Source: Dickeya poaceiphila (lineage in GTDB: Bacteria > Pseudomonadota > Gammaproteobacteria > Enterobacterales > Enterobacteriaceae). From it: DNA of 64,000 bases. Below, one piece after another: positions 8,310 through 18,100 of this stretch. A program made the position numbers and the translations under genes. The DNA lies in assembly GCF_007858975.2 (NCBI RefSeq), contig NZ_CP042220.2, positions 2,728,001 to 2,792,000 of the forward strand, read 5' to 3'. Every line of letters begins with the position of its first letter. The stretch's first letter is position 1. The notes beneath the pieces were generated by a model. The model was not told where the DNA came from. It searched no databases and worked only from the letters and a program-made list of their open reading frames with translations.

Positions 8310-9004
8310 TGGAAAACCGTGACGTCTTTCTGTCCACCCTGGCCCGACGACTTGGCCGGGAACCCCGCCAGACGCCGCCGCCGATGCCGCCGATGGAAAA
8401 CAACCCGGCGCAAATCCGCCTGACCGAGCTGACGCCGCAACAGCGCTGCGACGCCTTCATCGATTACGCCAGTAACGTGATGCTGGCGCATTGCGAACGC
8501 ACCCCGCTGGCTGAGGTGGCGCAGGCCGCCGGGCGGTTGTGTCAGCGTTATGGCGGCGCGCCGGTGCTGGTCAGCGGCGATGCGCGGCTGGCGGAGCTGG
8601 GGGTCACCGACTACCTGCAACAGCACCATCAGGCCCAGTGCTGGGACCCGGCAGCAGGCGAAAACAACCTGAAGCTGGCGGCACAAGCGCATATCGGCGT
8701 GGTCTACGCCGATTATGGCCTGACCGAATCCGGCGGCGTGGTGCTGTTCTCAACCCCGCAACAGGGGCGAGGCCTGAGCCTGCTGCCAGAATCAACGCTG
8801 TTTATTGTGCGCAAAAGCTGCCTGTTGCCGCGCGTCGCACAACTGGCCCAGCATCTGCGCCAGCGGGCGCAACAGGGTGAAACCTTGCCGTCGTGTATCA
8901 ATCTGATCGCAGGCCCCAGTTCTACCGCCGATATCGAACTGATCAAGGTGGTGGGGGTACACGGGCCGTTAAATGCCGCGTACCTGATTATTGAGGATTG
9001 CTGA
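8309..9004 (+). CDS. lutC: L-lactate oxidation complex subunit LutC/YkgG
   Basis: Third subunit of the lactate oxidation complex, 231 residues, consisting mainly of an LUD domain. Family blocks include GVVYADYGLTESGGVVLFS and the C-terminal SSTADIELIKVVGVHGP, the usual end-of-protein signature of LutC. It starts on the last base of the lutB stop and has a ribosome site (AAGGAG) within lutB. The operon ends 58 bases before a strong hairpin (9063-9091) shared with the converging ABC-F gene. Loss of any one subunit abolishes lactate growth in organisms where it has been tested. Confidence 0.93.
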   Translation: MENRDVFLSTLARRLGREPRQTPPPMPPMENNPAQIRLTELTPQQRCDAFIDYASNVMLAHCERTPLAEVAQAAGRLCQRYGGAPVLVSGDARLAELGVTDYLQQHHQAQCWDPAAGENNLKLAAQAHIGVVYADYGLTESGGVVLFSTPQQGRGLSLLPESTLFIVRKSCLLPRVAQLAQHLRQRAQQGETLPSCINLIAGPSSTADIELIKVVGVHGPLNAAYLIIEDC

Positions 9005-9062
9005 TAACCTGCGGCATGAGGTGTATGACAGTACAGTGATGACACCCATTAAGAGCCTATAA

Positions 9063-9091
9063 CAGTGTGGCCCCCGCTGGGGGCCACACTG
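9063..9091. terminator. Strong hairpin between converging lutC and ABC-F gene
   Basis: A perfect 13-base stem (CAGTGTGGCCCCC with its complement) closes a 3-base loop. It sits between the end of lutC and the end of the minus-strand ABC-F gene. The stem is GC-rich, but the downstream U-run is weak on both sides, so bidirectional terminator is the likely but not certain role. Confidence 0.65.
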
Positions 9092-9094
9092 AGG

Positions 9095-10831
9095 TTAGGC
9101 CAATCCCAGCAAGGCGTTGAGGCGGGCTATTTCTTGCCGCCATTGCGTCTGTAGCGCGGGTTTCTGGTGCTTCGCCTTACGCGCCAGGTCTTCAGCCAGC
9201 CGGTTTTCCAGTTCAACCAGTTGCGCCAACAGCCTGTCGGCTTCATCGATACGCTCTGATGTCACCTGTGACGCCGCCGCTGGTGGCGGTGCCGAAGAGG
9301 GTGCGGTGTCAGCAGATGCAGCCCCCAGACGCTGATAGATCAAGTCCAGATCGTGCCACTCGCTCAACACGCCGTGCTCAACCAGCCAGAAGCGGTTACA
9401 ACTCTGGCTTATCAGCGCCCGATCATGCGTTACCAGCAACACACCGCCAGCAAAGGTTTTCAACGTCTCGGCCAGCGCCTCTTTGCCCTCCATGTCCAAG
9501 TGGTTGGTCGGCTCATCCAGCATCAACAACCCGTAACGCGCCAGTGACAACCCGACAAACAGCAACCGGGCACGTTCGCCGCCGCTCAGGGTGGCGACGG
9601 TTTGCTGATGGCGCGACCACGGGAAACCGGCACTGATCAAGGCCATTTTGCGGTCCTGCGCCACCGGTGCGAACGGTGTCAACGCATCAAACAAGGTCTC
9701 GTCATCACGCAATTGATGCAGCGTCTGGTCGTAATACCCCAGCCGGACACGGGGATGCAGGCGAATGGCTTCATCCTGCGTCGGATGCTGGTATTGCTGC
9801 CATAACAGACGCAACAGCGAAGACTTGCCACAGCCGTTGCGGCCAATAATCGCCACCCGATCACCACTTTTCACTCGCTGCAACGGCAGGGTGAACAATG
9901 CCGGATGCTCCGGTGCCGGGCTTACCGCCAGCGCCGTCATCTCCAGCAGACGATCCGCACTCAGCGCTTCGCCATGCAGCGCCAGTCGCCACCGACTACC
10001 GGCGGTCAGCTCGGTCTGATCCTCTTTTAGCCGTTCGATACGCTTTTCCATCTGCTTGGCCTTGCGCGCCAGGTCTTCGTTATCGTAGACCTTGCCCCAC
10101 ATCGCCAGCCGCCTGGCACTGGCAGTTACACGGTCGATTTCCTTTTGTTCCGCGTTGTGGCGCAGCGCATCACTGCGATCACGCTCCGTCAGCGCGGCAC
10201 GGGCAGCGCTACAGGGCAATCCAAAGTAATGCAACTGTTGGTCACGCAGGATGTAACTGCCGTTGGTGACGTTATCCAGCAACTGGCTGTCGTGAGAAAC
10301 CAACACAAAGCTGCCGCTCCACTGTTGCAGAAACTGCTCCAGCCACAATAATGTCGGCAAATCCAGATGGTTGCTCGGCTCATCCAGCAGCAACAGGTCT
10401 GGCGAAGTAATCAGCGCTCTCGCCAGCAGCAGCCGGGTATGCTGGCCGCCGCTCAACGTGCCGGAGGGCAGCAGCCAGTCCTGTTCGCCAAAGCCCATTT
10501 CCGCCAGCAAGGTTTCCGTCCGCCAGCGTTCGCTGACGCGCTCCGTTTCAGGAAGGCGTGCCAGCACCGCCTCCAGCATCGTCAACGAATGCAAATCCAC
10601 TGGCAGATGTTGCTCAACGCGTGCAAGCAGACAGTGATTGGCGAGCGTCACATTGCCGCGGTTTGGCGATAACGTACCGTCCAGTAGTTTTAACAGTGTG
10701 CTTTTGCCGCAACCGTTATGGCCGATAAGACCAAGGCGGTCGCCCTGATTCAAGGTAAAAGAAATGTCGTTCAGCAGAGGGCCGAAAGGGGTATCCACGC
10801 TCAATGCGTGTACTGTCAGTAAAGTGCTCAT
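9095..10831 (-). CDS. ABC-F family ATPase (two ATP-binding domains)
   Basis: Soluble protein of 578 residues with two ABC ATPase domains and no transmembrane part, which defines the ABC-F family of ribosome-associated translation factors. Domain 1 has Walker A GHNGCGKST, signature LSGGQHTRLLLA and Walker B LLLLDEPSNHLD. Domain 2 has GRNGCGKSS, LSGGERARLL and LMLDEPTNHLD. A charged linker of about 80 residues joins them (AWGKVYDNEDLARKAKQM region), and a C-terminal charged helical tail follows a Pro/Ala/Ser-rich stretch. It is a shorter, less common type than EttA, Uup or YheS. Some ABC-F proteins give antibiotic resistance by ribosome protection; nothing here shows that. Single gene, own promoter region 10832-11000. 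Confidence 0.88.
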   Translation of the reverse strand: MSTLLTVHALSVDTPFGPLLNDISFTLNQGDRLGLIGHNGCGKSTLLKLLDGTLSPNRGNVTLANHCLLARVEQHLPVDLHSLTMLEAVLARLPETERVSERWRTETLLAEMGFGEQDWLLPSGTLSGGQHTRLLLARALITSPDLLLLDEPSNHLDLPTLLWLEQFLQQWSGSFVLVSHDSQLLDNVTNGSYILRDQQLHYFGLPCSAARAALTERDRSDALRHNAEQKEIDRVTASARRLAMWGKVYDNEDLARKAKQMEKRIERLKEDQTELTAGSRWRLALHGEALSADRLLEMTALAVSPAPEHPALFTLPLQRVKSGDRVAIIGRNGCGKSSLLRLLWQQYQHPTQDEAIRLHPRVRLGYYDQTLHQLRDDETLFDALTPFAPVAQDRKMALISAGFPWSRHQQTVATLSGGERARLLFVGLSLARYGLLMLDEPTNHLDMEGKEALAETLKTFAGGVLLVTHDRALISQSCNRFWLVEHGVLSEWHDLDLIYQRLGAASADTAPSSAPPPAAASQVTSERIDEADRLLAQLVELENRLAEDLARKAKHQKPALQTQWRQEIARLNALLGLA

Positions 10832-11079
10832 TGCTTACTCAAGAGTTACAGGCACAACTGTGCCTCGTCAACACAACGCCGACGATAACCCGGTAAGGCC
10901 GAGGGAAGGGAAAATACGGTTTGCTTCGCTCAAGCCACCGTTATCGCAGCACGATATCGATAACGCTTGAGCAGCGGCGATCACCAAGAGGATGTGAAGT
11001 GTTAAACATTCCACAGAGCAGCATAATTATCCTCCTTAATTGTTATCCAAAGGTTAATCGATGCCCGGATTGTAACGGC

Positions 11080-11103
11080 AACGGGTGGGCTACGCCACCC
11101 GTT
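11080..11103. terminator. Hairpin downstream of TauE/SafE gene
   Basis: AACGGGTGG at 11080-11088 pairs with CCACCCGTT at 11095-11103 around a 6-base loop, 6 bases beyond the stop of the minus-strand permease gene. The stem is good but no U-run follows on the minus strand, so terminator function is tentative. Confidence 0.4.
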
Positions 11104-11109
11104 TGCAGA

Positions 11110-11874
11110 TTATTTCCCTGCCAGCATCACCAGCGCCACACCTATCAGCACCAGGCAGAATGCCAGCCGCAACACCACCACCGGCAGTTTGTGCGCCAGC
11201 GCCACCCCCCACGACACACTGAGAATGCCGCCAATCGCCAGCGGGATGCCGGTCGCCCAGTCTACATTACCGGCCTGAGCGTAAGATGCCAGCGCGGCCA
11301 GTGCGCCGGGCACCACCAGCGCCAACGCAATGCCCTGCGCCTGCGTTTGGGTGAAACCGAACAGTGTCACCAGCGCCGGCACCACCACCAGCCCGCCACC
11401 CACGGTAAAAATACCGGACATGAAGCCGCTCGCCACACCGAGCGCAGGAAGATAACGTTTTGATAATACTGAGGTCGGCATGCGACTGCGCTGGCTGTTG
11501 ACCCACTGCCAGATGTAGTACGTCGCCAGCACCAGCAGGAAAATGGCAAACGCCTGTTGCAGGTTATCAACCTGAATGGCGGCAGCCATGTGCGCGGCAA
11601 CATAGGCCGACACCGTAGCGAAAGCGCACAGCATCAGCGTCATGCGGGTATCTATCTTGTTGCGCTGTCGGTAGCGCAAAAAGCCTATCAGCACGTTCGG
11701 CGTAATCATAATCAACGCCGTACCCTGCGCGAGGTGCTGGTTCATACCAAACAGCATCCCCAACACCGGAATGGCGATCAGCCCGCCGCCGATGCCTAAC
11801 ATCCCGCCGCACACCCCAAGTCCCATCCCCAGAATCAAACACAACACTACATTGGTCATCAGCAAACTGGCCAT
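11110..11874 (-). CDS. TauE/SafE family permease (sulfite/anion exporter)
   Basis: Inner-membrane protein of 254 residues with about seven to eight hydrophobic segments. It has the family's Gly-rich repeated blocks: GGMLGIGGGLIAIPVLGMLF in the N-terminal half and SGIFTVGGGLVVVPALVTLF in the C-terminal half. This internal duplication is typical of TauE/SafE proteins, which export sulfite, sulfoacetate or related small anions. Both halves are intact. It lies 42 bases downstream of the kinase gene on the same strand, so it could be read as a third gene of the regulator/kinase transcript. The substrate cannot be told from sequence. Confidence 0.87.
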   Translation of the reverse strand: MASLLMTNVVLCLILGMGLGVCGGMLGIGGGLIAIPVLGMLFGMNQHLAQGTALIMITPNVLIGFLRYRQRNKIDTRMTLMLCAFATVSAYVAAHMAAAIQVDNLQQAFAIFLLVLATYYIWQWVNSQRSRMPTSVLSKRYLPALGVASGFMSGIFTVGGGLVVVPALVTLFGFTQTQAQGIALALVVPGALAALASYAQAGNVDWATGIPLAIGGILSVSWGVALAHKLPVVVLRLAFCLVLIGVALVMLAGK

Positions 11875-11916
11875 AACTCACCACCACACCCGTTATATCG
11901 CTTGTTTATTATTCGA

Positions 11917-13041
11917 TTATTTATTATTCAATTGATGGCTGAACGATTGCTCGCTGACCAGCAGCCCAACGGCTCGGCCAGCAGTTGGCCAGCGTAGCTC
12001 GAACAATGCGCCGCCTGATGGCGCAGGGCCACAACTCACCTGCCCGCCATGCGCCTGAGCAATCGCCTGCACCACCGCCAGCCCCAACCCACTGCTTTTG
12101 CTGTTATCCACACGCGACTGTTCACCACGCTGAAACGCCTCAAAAATCAGCCCGGCGAACTGCGGGTCAATACCAGGACCACTGTCTTCAACCCGCAGAT
12201 ACGCCCACCCACGTTCTACCGCTGTCCGGATGTGTAACGGTCCGGGGGTGGCATGTTTTTGCGCATTCTCCAACAATGCCAGCAGCGCCTGACGAATCCG
12301 CACCGGATCACATTGCACCACCCGGTCTTCCAACGCCAGCGACAGGCTAAACCCAGCGCTTTGCAGCGTGGGACCAAACGCATTGACGACCTCGTTCACC
12401 TCGTCAGATAAATGGGTTGAAGCCCAGCGCAGTTCAAGATGACCACTCTCTGCTAGCCCGACCACCCGCAAATCCTCAATAAGCCGTCCCAGCCCTTCTA
12501 CCTGCGTCAGCAGATTGCGAAACAACCCGATATCGGGTTCGAATACACCTTCGGTCAACCCCTGCAACCGGCCACGTAAAATGGTGACCGGCGTGCGCAG
12601 TTCGTGCGCGATGGCGGCATTCCAGAACGCCCGTTCCTGCGCCATGCGCTCCAGCCGCTCCGCCATGGTATTAAAGTCACGCACCAGCAATGCGGCCTCA
12701 CCCAGCGAATAATCGTCAGTTTCGGCGCGCGCATTCAGCTCACCTTCGGCGATTTGGCGCAAACTATGCGCTACCGAATTCAACGGCACCAGAATACGGC
12801 GCGACAGACGAACCGCCAGCACCGACGCTATCATCAGCGCCAGTAGCGTGGTGCCCCCCATCCAGAACCACTCTATCGTGGTCGGCATCCACTGATCATT
12901 CGGCGACAGGCTTTCTGGCGAAATCGTCAGCATAAAGGCATAGAAAATATAAGAGCCAACCACCATCACCAGCGTGACGGACAACGCCAGCAGCGTCATG
13001 GAGCGCAGAATTTGTCGGCTTAAGCTGCCTTTGTGCTTCAC
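11917..13041 (-). CDS. AdeS-like sensor histidine kinase
   Basis: Inner-membrane sensor kinase, 374 residues. Two transmembrane segments (about 16-38 and 57-80) flank a short periplasmic loop, followed by a HAMP region, then the H-box WNAAIAHELRTPVTILRG with His near residue 146. The N-box is LLALLENAQKH and the G-boxes are VEDSGPGID and SSGLGLAVVQA. The run from WNAAIAHELRTP to LTQVEGLGRLIEDLR closely recalls AdeS of Acinetobacter rather than BaeS. It overlaps its regulator gene by 4 bases (13038-13041). The pair is divergent from an RND pump operon, as in adeRS-adeABC. The expected role is phosphorylating the regulator to raise pump expression; the signal is unknown. Confidence 0.85.
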   Translation of the reverse strand: MKHKGSLSRQILRSMTLLALSVTLVMVVGSYIFYAFMLTISPESLSPNDQWMPTTIEWFWMGGTTLLALMIASVLAVRLSRRILVPLNSVAHSLRQIAEGELNARAETDDYSLGEAALLVRDFNTMAERLERMAQERAFWNAAIAHELRTPVTILRGRLQGLTEGVFEPDIGLFRNLLTQVEGLGRLIEDLRVVGLAESGHLELRWASTHLSDEVNEVVNAFGPTLQSAGFSLSLALEDRVVQCDPVRIRQALLALLENAQKHATPGPLHIRTAVERGWAYLRVEDSGPGIDPQFAGLIFEAFQRGEQSRVDNSKSSGLGLAVVQAIAQAHGGQVSCGPAPSGGALFELRWPTAGRAVGLLVSEQSFSHQLNNK

Positions 13042-13775
13042 GATGATTCACCCAGCCGGTAACCAACGCCGCGCACGCTGGACGGCACGCCGATAAGCCC
13101 CAGTCGCTCCAGTTTCTTACGCAGTTTGCTGATGTGGCTGTCTACAGTGCGTTCCAGAGAATCCCCTTCCGGCAGGCAAGATACCAGCAGTTCCTCACGG
13201 CTGAAGACCCGCCGCGGCGCACGGGCCATATGGGCTATCAACCGAAATTCGGTTAGCGTCAGATCCAACGGCTGGCTAACGCCATTGCATTCCACAACCA
13301 CTTCATGGCTTTCCAGATCGATTTGAAAAATACCGGTACGCAGGAAACGCGGCGACTGACGCTCGGCTCGCAGCCCGGCGCGGCGCAACACCGCCTGCAC
13401 CCGCGCCACCACTTCAGCAGGATTGAATGGTTTAACCACGTAATCGTCAGCGCCAATCCGCAAGCCCATCAGTTTGTCGATATCCTGATCCAGCGCAGTC
13501 AGCATAATCACCGGCGTATCGCCACGCAGACGAATCCCCGACAGCACCTGCCAGCCATCAACCTGCGGCATCTGCACATCCAGCAGCACCAGATCCGGTT
13601 TCATGGAAAGATGAAGCTCCAGCGCCTGACGCCCGTTGGCGGCATGAAGGGTGCGTAAACCGCTACGTGTCAGGTAAGCCCGGAGAATATCGGCAATTTC
13701 TGGTTCATCTTCGGCGATAAGCACCAATCCATGGATCTCGTCAGCCATTGGCATGGATGGCGTATGCACAATCAT
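13038..13775 (-). CDS. AdeR-like OmpR-family response regulator
   Basis: Response regulator of 245 residues. The receiver domain has acidic residues in AEDEPE, the phospho-acceptor Asp near residue 66 (LVLLDVQMP), the switch region MLTALDQDIDKLMGLRIGAD and Lys in VVKPFNP. The C-terminal winged helix carries LTLTEFRLIAHM and LERTVDSHISKLRKKLE. Both of these runs are nearly those of Acinetobacter AdeR as I know it, and differ from BaeR. The gene is divergent from the RND operon. A repeated TCTCCAT element at 13805-13822 lies in the shared upstream region and is a plausible binding site. No key residue is missing. Confidence 0.87.
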   Translation of the reverse strand: MIVHTPSMPMADEIHGLVLIAEDEPEIADILRAYLTRSGLRTLHAANGRQALELHLSMKPDLVLLDVQMPQVDGWQVLSGIRLRGDTPVIMLTALDQDIDKLMGLRIGADDYVVKPFNPAEVVARVQAVLRRAGLRAERQSPRFLRTGIFQIDLESHEVVVECNGVSQPLDLTLTEFRLIAHMARAPRRVFSREELLVSCLPEGDSLERTVDSHISKLRKKLERLGLIGVPSSVRGVGYRLGESS

Positions 13776-13804
13776 CAGTCATCTCATTAATAAAAAATGC
13801 AAGG

Positions 13805-13822
13805 TTCTCCATCATATCTCCA
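13805..13822. promoter_or_regulatory. Direct repeat, candidate AdeR-type operator
   Basis: TCTCCAT occurs at 13805-13811 and 13816-13822, an 11-base period, about one helix turn. On the minus strand this reads TGGAG repeated every 11 bases. The published AdeR site of Acinetobacter, as I recall it, is also a direct repeat containing TGGAG at the same period in the adeR-adeA spacer. It lies 30-47 bases upstream of the regulator start. Confidence 0.45.
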
Positions 13823-14018
13823 TATTTATCCAACGAAAACCGCACACAACAGGCGCACACTCCCGCAGTCTGGCCGCCCTATGGCCGATAACCAGAGATT
13901 ACGACGTTATATGAATATCAGGAAAACGCCTCCATACCCGGTCGCCTATATTTTATCGGTGCTGCTGCTGGCAACGCCCGGTGAAACGCAGGCGAACGGC
14001 GAAGTCACTCGCCTGCCC

Positions 14019-15173
14019 GTGTCACTGAAGCAGTTGTGCCGCCACGGCGTACTGCTGGCGCTGGTAGGTCTGCTACTGGCCGGCTGCGACCAGCGTGACG
14101 CGCCAGTCGAATCACCGCCGGCGAAAGTCACCGTCATGGCCGCTAAACCGATGCCCATCACCCTGACCGACGATCTACCTGGCCGGGTCACCGCCGTGCG
14201 CACGGCAGAAATTCGCCCGCAGGTAGGCGGCATCATCCAGCGCCGCTTATTTGAACAGGGTGCAGAAATCCGTGCCGGACAGCCGTTGTTCCAGATTAAC
14301 CCGGCGCCGTTCAACGCTGATGTCGATACCGCCAGCGCCGCGCTGCAACGCGCCCAGTCGGTGCTGAACCGGGCGCAAATTCAGGTCGCCCGGCTCAAGC
14401 CATTACTCAGCACCGGCGCTATCAGCCAGCAAACCTATGATGATGCGATAGCACAACGCGACCAGGCTGCCGCCGATGTGGCACAGGCTCGCGCCACGCT
14501 GGCGCGTCGCCAGCTTGACCTGACCTTCGCTACGGTCGAGTCCCCGATTGCGGGTCGTATCGACCAGGCGCTGATTACCGAAGGCGCGCTGGTCAGCACC
14601 AACGACAGCACGCCGCTGGCACGAGTTCAACAAATAGACCAGGTATATGTTGATGTACGGCAACCCGCGTCTTCACTGGAGCAACTGCGCGACATGCTGA
14701 ACAAGCACGCCGGCAGCAGTGACGGCATCCCGGTGGTGATACTGCGCAGCGACGGCACCCCCTACCCGATGTCAGCACGTATTCTGTTTTCCGGCATGAA
14801 TGTGGATACCGGCACCGGCGACGTGCTGCTGCGAATTCTGGTCGATAACCCACAGCGACAGTTGCTGCCGGGGATGTTCGTACGCGCTCGCATCCCGTTC
14901 GGCCATTACCCGGATGCTCTGCTGGTGCCGCAACAGGCCGTCACACGCAACGGCGGCGAGGCCAAAATCTGGGTCGTTGATGAGCAAAACACGGCGCACG
15001 CCATCACGGTTGAACCTGCCGAGCTGATCAACCGGCAGTATCGTATCCGTGCCGGGCTTAATGCCGGTCAACAGGTGGTGATCGAAGGCGGGGAAAGGTT
15101 GAGCGAAGGTAGCTGTGTGGCGACCCAACACTGGAAAAAGGTGCCGTCTGCCACTGATGTGGCGTCACGCTAA
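14019..15173 (+). CDS. RND efflux periplasmic adaptor lipoprotein (AdeA-like)
   Basis: Membrane-fusion protein that links the RND pump to an outer-membrane channel. The chosen GTG start gives a compact lipoprotein signal (VSLKQLCRHGVLLALVG then LLAGC, lipid-bearing Cys near residue 23), matching the short N-terminus of AdeA. The frame remains open to 13797, with ATGs at 13881 and 13911. Those would add a second hydrophobic run and would cover the candidate operator, so the short form is preferred. Mature features are PPAKVTVMAA, the lipoyl-type block AEIRPQVGGIIQRRLFEQGA, a coiled-coil hairpin (about residues 85-150) and LDLTFATVESPIAGRI. The operon continues 21 bases later with the pump. No outer-membrane factor gene follows; TolC is presumably supplied elsewhere. 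Confidence 0.85.
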   Translation: MSLKQLCRHGVLLALVGLLLAGCDQRDAPVESPPAKVTVMAAKPMPITLTDDLPGRVTAVRTAEIRPQVGGIIQRRLFEQGAEIRAGQPLFQINPAPFNADVDTASAALQRAQSVLNRAQIQVARLKPLLSTGAISQQTYDDAIAQRDQAAADVAQARATLARRQLDLTFATVESPIAGRIDQALITEGALVSTNDSTPLARVQQIDQVYVDVRQPASSLEQLRDMLNKHAGSSDGIPVVILRSDGTPYPMSARILFSGMNVDTGTGDVLLRILVDNPQRQLLPGMFVRARIPFGHYPDALLVPQQAVTRNGGEAKIWVVDEQNTAHAITVEPAELINRQYRIRAGLNAGQQVVIEGGERLSEGSCVATQHWKKVPSATDVASR

Positions 15174-15194
15174 GAGCCGGGGAGTTTAGGTATC

Positions 15195-18100
15195 ATGCCG
15201 CAATTCTTTATCCATCGCCCGGTGTTTGCCTGGGTGATCGCCTTGTTCATCGTCCTGCTGGGAACCCTCGCTATTCCCCAGTTGCCTGTCGCGCGTTATC
15301 CGTCCGTCGCGCCGCCGATGATGACAATTAACGCCTCTTACCCCGGCGCAACGCCCCAAACGATGAACGATTCGGTAGTCGGGTTGATAGAACGCGAGTT
15401 GTCCGGCGTAAAAAACCTGCTGTATTTCGAATCATCCGTGGATACGTCCGGTTTGGCGCAAATTAATGTCACGTTCAAGCCGGGCACCGACCCGGAATTG
15501 GCGCAGGTGGACATACAAAACCGCATCAAATCGATTGAACCCCGGCTGCCGCAAACGGTCAGGCAAAACGGCCTGCAGGTAGAGTCCGCCTCATCCGGCT
15601 TTTTGATGTTGGTCAGCCTGACCTCCGATAACACACGTTACGATCAGGTAGCGCTGAGCGACTACATGGCGCGCCACATTGTCGAAGAATTGCGACGGGT
15701 TGAAGGGGTTGGCCGCATCCAATTATTTGGTGCAGAGCAAGCCATGCGTATTTGGGTCGATCCGAACAAGCTGCTGTCTTACGGACTGACCATGAACGAC
15801 CTGTCAACCGCCATCACCCAGCAGAACGTGCAAATCGCCCCCGGACGGGTTGGCGATGCCCCCACTCTGCCGGGACAGCGCGTGACCATTCCGCTGACGG
15901 TGCAAGGGCAACTGGAAACGCCGGAGCAATTCGCCGCGATGGTACTGCGCGCCAGAGAAGACGGTTCACGGGTGGTGCTGGCCGATGTGGCGCGCATCGA
16001 GCTGGGTGCGCAATCTTACGGCTTTTCCGTGCGTGAAAACGGTAAGGACGCCACCGCCGCCGCCGTTCAACTGGCGCCGGGCGCCAATGCGGTACGTACC
16101 GCCAACGCCATCGCACAACGTATGGCCGAGTTGAAAATATCCATGCCGGCAGGCATGAACTATTCATTGCCGTTCAACACCGCCCCATTTGTCAAAATCT
16201 CTATCGAGCAGGTGCTCAGAACGCTGATTGAGGCGATGGTGCTGGTGTTTCTGGTGATGTACCTGTTTTTGCAAAATGTGCGTTATACCCTGATCCCGGC
16301 GATTGTTGCGCCCATCGCTCTGCTCGGCACCTTCATGGTGATGCTGGCCGCGGGTTTCTCCATCAACGTGCTGACGATGTTCGGCATGGTGTTGGCGATA
16401 GGCATTATCGTGGATGACGCTATCGTGGTGGTGGAAAACGTTGAACGGCTGATGGCGCAGGAACGGCTGTCGCCCAAAGCGGCGACCATCCGCGCGATGA
16501 AGGAGATCACCGGCGCGATTATCGGCATCACGCTGGTGCTGTCTGCCGTGTTTATTCCGATGGCGTTCGCCAGCGGCTCCGTGGGGGTGATTTACCGACA
16601 GTTTACCCTGTCGATGGCGGTTTCGATCCTGTTCTCGGCATTTCTGGCGCTGACGCTGACACCCGCGCTATGCGCCACGCTGCTGACGCCGATTGCCGAC
16701 GGTCATCATCAGAAACGCGGTTTTTTCGGCGGCTTTAACCGCCGCTTCGAACAACTCACGCAGCACTACGCTACCGGCACCCGCGCACTGCTGCGCCGTT
16801 CCGGCAGCATGTTGCTGCTGTTTGCCGCACTGACCGGCGCACTGGGGTGGCTGTTCCAGGCATTACCGTCCGACTTTCTGCCGGAAGAGGATCAAGGGTA
16901 TTTTATGACATCATTCCAGCTACCGTCGGACGCCACGCAAACGCGTACGCTGGACATCGTCAAAACCTACGAACACCATGTCGCTTCTCGCCATGGCATT
17001 GAGTCCAACATGTCGATTCTCGGCTTCGGTTTTTCCGGCTCCGGCCCTAACGCCGCCATGGCTTTCACCACGTTAAAAGACTGGTCTGAACGCGATAATA
17101 CCACCACCCGCGCCGAAGTGGCGCTGGCGCAACAGGCGATGTCATCAATCCGGGAAGGCACCGCCATGACGCTGATGCCGCCGGCTATTGATGAGCTGGG
17201 CACCTCATCAGGTTTTACCCTGCGCTTGCAAGATCGTACCGGTCAGGGTTATCAGGCGCTCAAAGCGGCAGAGGCTCAACTGCTGACGTTGGCGGCGCAG
17301 AGCCACATCGTCACCAGCGTCTACCCGGACAGCCTGCCGCCCGGTAGCACAGTGCGACTGGATATTGATCGCCAAAAAGCGCAAGCGCTCGGCGTGTCGT
17401 TCAGCACGCTTAGCGATACGCTATCGGCCGCCATCGGCTCACTGTATGTAAACGACTTCCCGAACGCTGGCCGGATGCAGCAGGTGATCATTCAGGCCGA
17501 TGCGCCGGCACGTATGCAACTGGATGACGTGCTCAAACTGTATGTGCGCAATACCGCAGGCGGTATGGTGTCGCTGAAAGAAGTGGTCACGCCGGTCTGG
17601 AGCGATACCCCGTTGCAACTGACGCGCTATCAGGGCGTTCTGGCGGCGCGAATCTCCGGCATTGCCGCACCAGGCGTCTCCAGCGGCAAGGCAATGGCGG
17701 AGATGGAACGGCTGGCCGCGCAACTGCCGCCAGGTTTCACCATCGAGTGGACCGGGCAATCGCTACAGGAACGGCAATCCGCCACACAAGCGCCGATGTT
17801 GCTGCTGCTGTCGATGGTGGTGATATTTCTGGTGCTGGCGGCACTGTATGAAAGCTGGTCGATTCCCCTGTCGGTGATGCTGGTGGTGCCGCTGGGGCTG
17901 CTCGGCGCCGTGCTGGCGGTGCTGCTGCGCGATATGCCAAACGATGTGTTCTTCAAGGTGGGACTGATTACCGTCATTGGGCTGTCCGCCAAGAATGCCA
18001 TCCTGATCGTCGAGTTCGCCAGACAGCTGCGCGAGCAAGGGTATGAACTGGCTGATGCCGCAGTGATGGCAGCACGCCTGCGCCTGCGCCCGATCCTGAT

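Noticed and set aside
11917..13775. Calling the kinase/regulator pair BaeSR
   Set aside because: The receiver and H-box runs (TALDQDIDKLMGLRIGAD, WNAAIAHELRTP) fit AdeRS much better, and the divergent RND pump layout agrees.
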